Shown here: positions 55,701 through 64,000 of the stretch, one piece after another
Position numbering within the stretch: the stretch's first letter is position 1
Layout of the letters: every line of letters starts with the position of its first letter
NCBI RefSeq assembly: GCF_042453785.1
Contig: NC_091671.1
Location: 11,416,001-11,480,000, forward strand
Direction: 5' to 3'
Length of the DNA stretch: 64,000 nt
Source of the DNA: Malus domestica
Lineage: Eukaryota > Streptophyta > Magnoliopsida > Rosales > Rosaceae
Notes under the pieces: generated by a model
Seen by the model: the letters and a program-made list of their open reading frames with translations, nothing else
What the model was told of the DNA's origin: nothing
Databases searched by the model: none
Position numbers and translations under genes: made by a program

Positions 55701-58264
55701 GCCACTACAAGTGAAGAAGTTGGACACTCTGAGGATGTTGAAGAAGTTGAACTTGAAGATTCTATTCAAGTTGAAGAGCAAGTTTCACCTCAAGAGTCTA
55801 TTGCCAATAACAGATGAAAGAGAAATATTACCAAGCCAACTCGGTATAGTGATTATGTTTCTTTTGCTCTTCCTATTATCACTGATGATATTCCATCCAA
55901 TTTCGAGGAAGCCGTCGAGAGTGAGGAGAAGGAGATGTGGTGCAATGCCATGGGTGATGAGATGAATTCTCTCTTGAAGAACAAGACTTGGGAGTTAGCT
56001 AAATTGACTAAGGGCAAGAAAGCTATCGGTTGCAAATGGGTGTATACCAAGAAGAAAGGTGCTGATGAAAGAAACAATGTGAGATTCAAAACAAGATTAG
56101 TTGCTAAAAGGTATGCACAAAAGGAGGGCATTAACTATAACGAAATCTTTTCTCCGGTTGTGAAGCAATCCTCAATCTGTATTATGTTAGCTCTTGTTGC
56201 ACAGTATGATCTTGAGCTTGTGCAACTTGATGTGAAGACGGCTTTCCTACATGGTGATTTGAATGAAGAGATCTATATGTGTCAACCGGATGGGTATATA
56301 GTGAAAGAGAAGGAGAATTTGTTTTGCAAATTGAAGAAATCACTTTATGGCTTGAAGCAATCTCCAAGGCAATGGTATTTGAGGTTTGATAAATTTATGA
56401 GAGGCCAAAATTATTCTAGAAGTCAATATGATCATTGTGTGTACTTCAAGAAGTTGCAAGATGGGTCTTTCATTTATTTGTTGATATATGTTGATGATAT
56501 GTTGATTGCCTCAAAGAATGTCAAAAAGATTGAGAAATTGAAGAAGCAAATGAAAAATGAGTTTGAGATGAAGGATCTTGGTGAAGCGAAAAAGATCATT
56601 GGCATGGAGATCACTAGAGATAGAAAGAAGGGTTTGGTCAGTTTGAATCAAAGACAATACCTTGAGAAGTTTATTCGAAAGTTTGGAGTTCATGATTCAA
56701 CCAAAGCGGTTAGTACCCCTTTGGCTCCTTATTTTAAATTGAGTTCTCTACAATGTCCTAAAACTAATAAAAAGAAGCTGCAAATGAAAAATATATCATA
56801 TGCAAATTTGGTTGGTAGTTTGATGTATGCAATGGTATGCTCTAGACCGGATATTGCTCATGCAGTTGGCATGGTGAGTTGATATATGCATAATCCAGGT
56901 AAAGAGCATTGGCAAGCAGCTAAGTGGATATTGAGGTATCTCTATGGTACTCGAGATGTTGGTTTATGCTTTGAGAGAGATGACTCTGGTATTGGTCATT
57001 TTGCAGTTGGTTATGTTGATTCAAATTATGCACGTGTTCTGGATGGAAGGAAGTCTACTACAGGCTATGTGTTTACTATGGCTAAAGGGCCAATTTGTTA
57101 GAGGTCCATTTTGTAGTCGTCTGTTGCCTTGTCTACTACAGAGGCTGAATATATGGCAGTTGCTGAAGCTATAAAGGAAGCCATTTAGATACATGGGCTG
57201 ATTAAAGATTTGGGGGTTGATCAGAAGCAAGTAGAGGTACATTGTGATAGTCAGAGTGCTATTTATTTGGCTAAGTATCAAGTTCATCTTGTGATGACCA
57301 AACACATAGATGTGCGATATCACTTTGTGCGTGAAGTCGTTGGTGAATGAGAGATCATTCTCCAGAAGATTCCAACTAAAGACAATCCCGCTGATATGTT
57401 GACTAAGGTTGTTGGTGTAGCCAAGTTTGTTCATTGCTTAAACTTGGCTCACATTTTTCCTATATAAAGAATGCGTTGAGCAGTAGGAGTTTCGGAGCAT
57501 TTGGCTCGGCATGAGTTGTTCTCTTGCTAGTGTTTGGGAGTAATTTTTGTGTTGACTGTGTTAGTTGGCTTATCATGGCATTCTCGGAACTTGGCCAAGG
57601 TGGAGATCGTTGTATTAGTGGCCAAGTGACCAAAAACCTTTCGGTGCATATAATAAAAAATGAAGGACATAATGATGTGGGAACATCATTATGAAGAGTC
57701 AAATGATTATGTTTCCTTTTGTTTTGTTGAAATTTCAAAGGCAGAAAATTTGGTTTTTTACTCCCCCATTTGCCTTTGGAGAAGAAGTGGGAGCATCATT
57801 TAGTTTTTGGAAAAGCCCAACTTTGCTCAGAGAGCAGAGTAGCAGAGCATCCGAGCAGAGAAGAATGAGTGCTGCATTCCTCATTGCAAGAGAGCACCTC
57901 TCTTCGGTTAGTAATCATTCATCAAAGTTGTATTTGTTGTATTAGCTTTGAGCTTCGTATAGGGAGGAAATTATTCATTATATTTCTCTCTATTTGTTTT
58001 CTTTGGTGTGTGAGAGCTATTAGTTGTATTGGGGTTTTTGGGTTGTGAGCTAGCCAACACTTTGTAAACTCTCATTTGGTTGATAGTGGATTATTGGGTG
58101 AGTTCCTACTGCTCCGAGGACGTACTCCAGTTACACTGACTGTTGAGGAACCTCGTTGAAATCTTGGTGTCTTTATTATTTTGTTCTTGCATTCCATTTG
58201 ATATATTTCCTGTGGGTTAGTTTGAGTTGGTTCCATAAGGCTTGGTGCTATTCCTAGCACAACA
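52730..58264 (+). mobile_element. Ty1/Copia LTR retrotransposon, structurally complete
   Basis: 5535 bp. LTRs at 52730-53388 (659 bp) and 57608-58264 (657 bp). A perfect 5-bp target duplication AATAA lies at 52725-52729 and 58265-58269. A primer-binding site complementary to initiator tRNA-Met (TGGTATCAGAGC) starts at 53391. Parts in Copia order: gag 53.4-54.2 kb with a zinc knuckle (CAFCHNKGHWKKDC), protease near 54.35 kb (VLDTGCTHHMT), integrase 54.7-55.5 kb, reverse transcriptase 55.9-56.9 kb (LLIYVDDMLIA), RNase H 56.9-57.4 kb. Mostly open but with several breaks (about five to eight). By hand count the LTRs differ at about 39 of 658 sites (~6%), so it is younger than the Gypsy element at 37.7 kb. 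Confidence 0.95.
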
Positions 58265-58269
58265 AATAA

Positions 58270-58411
58270 CACATAACATACGTCACTAGGCAATGCATGA
58301 ACGAATGGCTACCTAAACTGGATTCGACAGTGGAACAACTCCCTCCTCCAATGTAGCATTCAAGGGAAGGATGCATCGAAACTTGTCAAAACGAAAAAAT
58401 GCAAACCAATT
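58270..58411. repeat. RFL 3' flank, subfamily B (copy 4, proximal part)
   Basis: Continues the 3' flank interrupted by the Copia element: CACATAACATACGTCACTAGG and GACAGTGGAACAACTCCCTC, matching 35900-36007 and 63870-64000. Confidence 0.85.
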
Positions 58412-60197
58412 TCATCTTGGTCTTTCTATAAATGCCAACAAAGTGGCATCTACTCTATCTTTTGACAATAAATTAACGATAAACTCTGTAGTTGATGCAT
58501 CTCAAAAAAACCCCTATCCACCATTTCTTGAATAAGCCTCACTCCCGTTAATGTCTCATTCTTATTGATAAACCCTCGGATAATTGTGTTGTACCTCCAA
58601 CCACCTGGAGAACAACCTTTCTCTTCCATTTCTCTAAGCAAGTTTTCCGCTTCACATATTAGCCCTCCATTACAAAATCCACTAATCATTGTATTATACG
58701 TGATGGTATTAGGTTGAATTCCCTTTGATGGTAAGCGACGAAAGAGATCCCACGCATATTCAACTTTTTCAGCTCTGCACAAACCATCAATAAGAATATT
58801 ATAAGATACAATATCAAAATCCAACTTCTTTCCCTCCATCTCTTCCAACAATTCAACACCCATGGGAAATTGTTGGTTTTTACAAAGGCCATCCAGTAAA
58901 ATATTATACGTTTAAATGTCTGGAAGTTGGCCACAAGCTTGCATTTGAGAGATCAAGTTATTTGCATCTTGTGTTCTCCCCATCTTGCAAAACCCATCCA
59001 TAAGAGTGCTATAAGTAATCGTATATGGAATAACTCCCTTATGAGACATTTCCACAAAAAACATTCGGGCATCATCTATCCTTTTAATTTTAGAGTAGTC
59101 GTTTATCATTATGTTATAACTACAAGTATCAACCATGCAGCCTTTGCTAAGCATTACTTCAAAAACCTCTTTCGCCTCGCCCATTTCTCCTCGCAAATAG
59201 TAACCATCCATAAGTGAATTGTATGTAACTGTATTAGGTTTGATATCTCTTTGAATCATCATTTCGACCAAGCTCCTTGCTTCCTAGACCATCCCCTCTT
59301 TGTAGAATGTATCAACCAAGACATTGAAGGTGTGCGCATTTGGAAAGATATGTTTCTCCACCATTTCATTCAACAATCTTGTAGCTTCTTTCCACTTCCC
59401 TACTTTGCAAAATCCATGAATTAAAGAGGTATAGGTAATGACGTTGGGAGCAATGCCCTTACCCGTCATTTCTAAAAAAAGGTTCAGTGCATCAACAACT
59501 AGAGTATCCTTGCAAAGACTGTCGATGATCATGCTATAGACAACTATGTTAGGCTTGCAACCTCTTTCTTCCATCTTTTTAAGCAATTGGATTGCTTCAC
59601 TATTATTAACTTTCATGCAAAGACGTTTAACTAATGTGCCGAAAGAAACCACATTTGGCTTGCAATTACCACTCTCCAACATTTTATTGAAAAGTGCTGC
59701 AACCTCGACCTCTCTATTCTTAAGAAGAAAGTCGTTGATTAGAGTGGTGTAGGTCGTGACAAACTATACTCCACTTGGTTGAAATGACAAAAGCAATTAA
59801 TGATAATGGCTAGAGTATAAACATCTGGATGAATTCCGGACACAACCATTTGGTTATTCATGGAGATGACTGCCGAATAATGTTTCAACTTGGCAAGTTG
59901 AGTCAAGATTTGGTTGAAAGAGACAACGGAAGGCAGAGGACGCCTTTGAAGCATTTCGTCAAACACATTCAAAGCATCCTCAACATTATTGATTTTCACA
60001 AGCTGGTGTTGTTGAGTGTTTCTAGATTCAGTCGATTTAGAAGCTCGGGAGTGAAACAAAGACAAGTAATTGTTGAAGAAAAAAACAACAGGAGAAGATT
60101 GAAGAAGGCAAGGTAGCATACCTCTGGTGCTACTGCTTCCATAACTAACCTTCGAAGAAGAAGAAGCAGCAATCGTTGCCCGCATCACCTTCAACAT
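58412..60197 (-). pseudogene. RFL-type P-class PPR, copy 4 (broken)
   Basis: ATG at 60197 (MLKVMRATIAASSSSKVSYG). A 43-bp deletion near 59762, between two TGACA repeats, shifts the frame after the second motif. Premature stops lie near 59286 (CAG to TAG) and 58915 (Arg codon to TAA), and a small frameshift lies near 58505. Open blocks: 60197-59739, 59682-59284, 59271-58912 and 58863-58450. PPR motifs are well preserved between the breaks. The 3' flank carries the Copia element; the upstream flank shares sequence with copy 1 and with the left part of the Harbinger element. Confidence 0.92.
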
Positions 60198-60389
60198 CTC
60201 TAAGTCAGCGAGTTGAGAGTTGCTCACAAATCAAAGAGTTGTTGTAAGACTGTTTGTGAGAGTTGAAGATCATGAATTTCATGTTTTTTTTTCTAGTTCT
60301 AGATTAACACAAATTAAAAACAAATACACAAATCTATTAAAGTTGTTAGGATCTTCTAGCTGATAGGGTTAGGGTTCTTCGTTTTTAGG

Positions 60390-60690
60390 TTTGAAGTCAT
60401 GCATAATAATCTTTGGGCTAAAAGCCCAAAATGAACCCAACCCAAGCCGAATGCCAAACCAAGGCCGAATACCCCCTAAGAATTAGCCCAGAAACCCGTG
60501 GACTTGCCCTTTCCCAGCCCACTCTCGGCCTGATCATACGCCTAACTCGCCCCAAATGGGTTGAGGCCTTCAATGCCCAACAGGGTGGGACCCACTGTCA
60601 GGGCTGATGTCGGCCACCATCATGAGCCCAACGGCTCTTTTTTTCATCCGACGACTGAGATTTATCATCCAGATTCAAATTTGGTTAGTA
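60390..60690. mobile_element. Harbinger-element left-end fragment
   Basis: Matches 18330-18660: the GGGCTAAAAGCCC inverted motif, CCAGCCCACTCTCGGCCTGATC, and GGGTGGGACCCACTGTCAGGG. The match ends near TTCAAATTTGG, where LTR-like sequence begins. No transposase sequence follows. Confidence 0.7.
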
Positions 60691-61059
60691 TATTGATAAC
60701 CGTTTTACTATATCTATATCAACTTGGTCCACTCATGTTTTTTTATGCCCCCTTCAGGACTAGAATCGAGGCATACAATCCCGACGTCAAAGCACTTCCG
60801 CATCTGCATTTTCAAGTCCTCTCGGTGTAGGACCCACTTTTTTGTCAACTCAATTTTATATTGTTCCTTTTAGTATTCTAAATTAGTTGTATGCTCTGAA
60901 CACGTTCCTTAAATGCATATTCATTATTTTTATATTTATAAGTCTTATTTATTCCTTGTTTTCAGCATTTCTTTCAGTAAATGGCTTTCGTCACCCTCGG
61001 GTGTCGGCCAGCACGTGACCATCTCGATGTCCCGATGACATTAGGATCGGGGCGTGTCA
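60691..61059. mobile_element. Gypsy-type LTR end fragment
   Basis: Contains CACCCTCGGGTGTCGGCCAG and ends GATCGGGGCGTGTCA, which I associate with the 3' end of a Rosaceae Gypsy LTR. Its right edge abuts RFL copy 5 coding sequence and its left edge abuts the Harbinger fragment. It marks an insertion followed by deletion. No internal coding region remains. Confidence 0.5.
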
Positions 61060-62658
61060 TATTGATAAACCCTCGAATAATTGTGTTGTACGTCCAACCA
61101 TCTTGAGAACAGCCTTTCTCTTCCATTTCTCTAAGCAAGTTTTCCGCTTCACATATTTGTCCCCCATTACATAATCCACGAATCATTATGATATATGTCT
61201 TGACATTAGGTTGAATTCCTTTTGATCATAAACGACGAAAGAGATCCCATGCATATTCAGCTTTTTCAACTCTGCACAAACCATCAATAAGAATATTATA
61301 AGTTACAATATCAAAATCTAACTATTTCCCTCCATCTCTTCTAACAATTCAACACCCATGGGAAATTGTTGGTTTTTACAAAGGCCATCCAGTAAAATAT
61401 TATACATTTAAATGTCTGGAAGTTGGCTACAAGCTTGCATTTAAGAGAACAAGTTATGTGCGTCTTGTGTTCTCCCCATCTTGCAAAACACATCCATAAG
61501 AGTGTTATAAGTAACCGTATTTAGAACGAATCCCTTATGAGACATTTCCAGAAAATCATTCGAGCATCATCTATCCTTTTACGCTTACAATAGCCATTTA
61601 TCAATATGTTATAAGTATGAGCATCAACCATGCAGCCCTTTCTAAGCATTATTTCAAAAACCTTTTTCTCCTCGTCCATTTCTCCTCGCAAACAGTAACC
61701 ATCCATAAGCAAACTATATGTAACTGTATTAGGTTTGATATCTCTTTGAATCATCATCTCAACCACACTCCTTGCTTCCTGGACCATACCTTATTTGCAG
61801 AATGTATCAACCAAAACATTGAAGGTGCACACATTTGGAAAGATATGTTTCTCCACCATTTCATTAAACAATCTTTTAGCTTCTTTCCAATTCTCTACTT
61901 TGCAAAATCCATGAGGTATAGGTAATGATGGCGGGAGCAATGCCCTTACTCATCATTTCTGAGAAGAGGTTTAGTGCATCAACAACTAGAGTATCCTTGC
62001 AAAGACTGTCCATGATTGTGCTATAGACAACTACATCAGGCTTGCAAGCTCCTTCCATCTTCTTAAGCAATTGGATTGCTGCAGTATTGTTACCTTTCAA
62101 GTAGAGGCCCTTTACTAGTGTACCGAAAGTAACCACATCAGGCTTGCAATTACCTCTCTCTATCATTTTGTTGAAAAGTGTTGCTGCCTTAGCCTCTCTA
62201 TTCTTAAGAAGAAAGTCGTTTATTAGAGTGGTGTAGGTTGTGACATTTGGCTCAAAACCTAATTTGAATAAGATACCTAAGACTGACAAACTAAACTCCA
62301 TTTGGTTGAGATGACAAAAGCAATTAATGATAATGGTTAGAGTATAAGCATTTGGACGATTTCTAGACATAACCATTTGGTTGTTCAAGGAGATGATTGT
62401 TGAGTAATTTTTCAACTTGGCAAGTTGACCCAACACTTGAGTGAAAGGGATAATAGAAGGCAGAGGACGCCTTTGAAGCATTTCGTCGAACACATTGAGA
62501 GCATCCTCAACATTAGTGATTTTCACACGCAGGTGTTGTTGGGTGTTTCTTGATTCCGTCAATTTAGAAGCTCGAGAGTGAAACAAACCCAAGTAATTGT
62601 TGAAGAAAACAACGACATAAGAAGATTGAAGAAGGCGAGGCAGCATACCTCTGGTGCT
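61060..62658 (-). pseudogene. RFL-type P-class PPR, copy 5 (truncated both ends, broken)
   Basis: The first open block, 62646-61876, starts inside the targeting region (MLPRLLQSSYVVVFFNNYLG) and covers about six motifs. An 8-bp deletion near 61910 shifts the frame, and a TAA lies near 61790. A further block runs 61787-61521, with more shifts and stops below 61550. The C-terminal end is cut at 61060 by LTR-like sequence, within the motif reading GCTYNAIIRG in the intact gene. The N-terminal end is cut at 62658, where GGTGCT joins an RNase H-like fragment. More diverged from copy 3 than copies 1 and 4 are. Confidence 0.9.
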
Positions 62659-62989
62659 AATGGTATTATGGTAATGCTACTGTAGGGAAGAAAAACTTGG
62701 AATTTAGGTAAAAGTTAGAATTTATAAATTGACATGCACTAATCCCCTTGTTTAGATTCATAAACATAGAAATTTAGAATTTTCACTTAGAAGAAAAACT
62801 TGGAATTTGGGATCTCAAATTCCTAAGTTTAAATTCCATATAAATAAATGTCATTTCCCAATTTCTATAATTGAAAGTTTAAAAATAACAAGTTTCGCAT
62901 CCAATTTCCTTATTCTTTTAGGTTACTCAAACAAGAAAATTTACAAATTTAGAGAATAAAATCCTGTCATTTTTTTATTCAAACATAGC
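62659..62989. other. AT-rich sequence, no gene
   Basis: Starts with ~30 bp shared with 45741-45772 (TAATGGTATTATGGTAA). It then has a duplicated GAAGAAAAACTTGGAATTT (about 62682 and 62792) and inverted AATTTAGAATTTT-type segments that may be MITE remains. Confidence 0.4.
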
Positions 62990-63039
62990 GGTAAAGACAT
63001 GTTAGAATTATGTGGGTGAAACTTCAAAAAACAAAATTG

Positions 63040-63165
63040 TTATTCTTACAACATATTTGTACTGTCTATCTAACAAAGATATGACCCACATGCGTTGGCG
63101 GCCCCACCGTTATTAGAGAGATGATTCAAATAAGAAAATATGTTGTAAGTGTAGCATTACTTTAA
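63040..63165. mobile_element. Short inverted-repeat element (MITE), copy 2
   Basis: Same element and same neighbours as 35140-35275: AACATATTTGTACTGTC on the left, GAGAGATGATTCAAAT and ATGTTGTAAGTGTAGC on the right. Confidence 0.65.
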
Positions 63166-64000
63166 AAAAAAATAGCAAAATATTTTGTGTAAAATTACAT
63201 TGCAGCCCATATCTTTTACACAGTTTTGATTAGTAGGTTAGATTGTTAATTTTATAAAATTTTAGTTGACCATCTGAGTTCTATTGATATGTAATTTAAC
63301 TAATTGGACATAAAAGCCCTTCAGACAAAAAATTAAACTCTTGAAATTGAAAAACATTGTATAGCCACTTAATACTACAGTTTAGTGGTATTTCTCTTCA
63401 CTTGTAAGTGAGAAGTCTTAGGTTTGATTCTCGTCAACAGCGTATTTGAATTACATTGTTGCTAGCCCATTATGAGACTTAGCTCACCTTCCCACCTATT
63501 AAGTGTACATAATATCTTTATTCAAAAAACAAAAAAACCAAAAAAAAAAAGAAAAAAACGTTTTATAATGTAAGAGCTGTAAAATAGTAAAATTTAAAAA
63601 AAATAAAAAATAAAAAAGGTTAAAACAAGCAATTATCACGCTCAAACACGACTAGTTATTCAGGCGGCGCAAGGTTGGAATTGGGAACTAGTCTTGGACT
63701 CTTATCTCCGACCTGGATTGTCACTTAATACGCATATTTGCAGGATTCATAAAGCAAGCGGAGGCAATCTCATGGATTGGTATTCGAGTCATAAATATGT
63801 CTACAAATTTAATACTAGTCCAAATACTCTACTTCACCAACAGATTTCATAATCTTAATTGATAAATTCAGTTAATAACACATATCATACGTCACTAGGC
63901 GATGCATGAATGAATGGCTACCTGAACTGGACTCGACAGTCGAACAACTCCCCCCTCCAATGTACCATTCAAGGGAAGATGTACCGAAACTTGTCAAAAC
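63166..64000. repeat. RFL 3' flank, subfamily B (of a copy beyond the window)
   Basis: Matches 35280-36000 to its end, finishing with the segment (ACTGGACTCGACAGTCGAAC..CTTGTCAAAAC) that lies about 30 bp before the stop codon in copies 2 and 4. A further minus-strand RFL gene or pseudogene should therefore begin just right of the window. Confidence 0.85.

Noticed and set aside
60830-61059. Complete solo LTR.
   Set aside because: No matching target duplication and no clear TG start at the left edge. Only the right end is recognisable, so it was called a fragment.

Overview
This is plant nuclear DNA, almost certainly from a eudicot. The signs are AT-rich intergenic DNA, P-class PPR genes of the restorer-of-fertility-like (RFL) type, and nested plant transposons (Ty3/Gypsy chromovirus, Ty1/Copia, L1-type LINE with RNase H, CACTA, PIF/Harbinger, hAT, Mutator-like, MITEs). 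Several repeats look to me like families from apple/pear-type Rosaceae, but that is recollection and not proof.

Layout. 1-7318: tandem array of ~1.2-kb units, each carrying a minus-strand tRNA-Ser(GCU) gene. 7334-7770: a MITE and an EF-hand gene fragment. 7837-14736: a CACTA-like element with a ~4.2-kb L1-type LINE nested in it. 15.2-18.2 kb: armadillo-repeat exon fragment and RFL pseudogene copy 1. 18.4-22.2 kb: decayed PIF/Harbinger element with both its genes. 22.3-27.8 kb: retroelement-like, repeat-rich DNA holding captured pieces of at least three host genes (formin FH2, PLS-class PPR, beta-expansin). 27.9-32.3 kb: degraded Copia fossil with a nested Mutator-like element. 32.3-35.1 kb: RFL upstream sequence without its PPR gene, carrying hAT and MITE insertions. 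36.0-43.1 kb: RFL copy 2, split by a Gypsy element with perfect target duplications. 44.6-46.8 kb: scrambled fragments, including the C-terminal part of a PLS/E-class PPR. 47.1-48.9 kb: RFL copy 3, the only intact one, predicted 609 aa with 14 PPR motifs. 51.0-52.2 kb: a diverged tRNA-Ser repeat unit. 52.7-58.3 kb: Ty1/Copia element with perfect target duplications, lying in the 3' flank of RFL copy 4. 58.4-60.2 kb: RFL copy 4 (broken). 61.1-62.7 kb: RFL copy 5 (truncated). The last kb is the 3' flank of a further copy beyond the window.

The organising principle is a duplicated module read on the minus strand: tRNA-repeat, RFL upstream flank, RFL PPR gene, RFL 3' flank. Modules have been copied, broken and invaded by transposons. 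Paralogous modules supply empty sites that date and delimit several insertions. Only copy 3 still has an open reading frame, so if this locus has a product besides tRNA-Ser it is that organelle RNA-binding protein.
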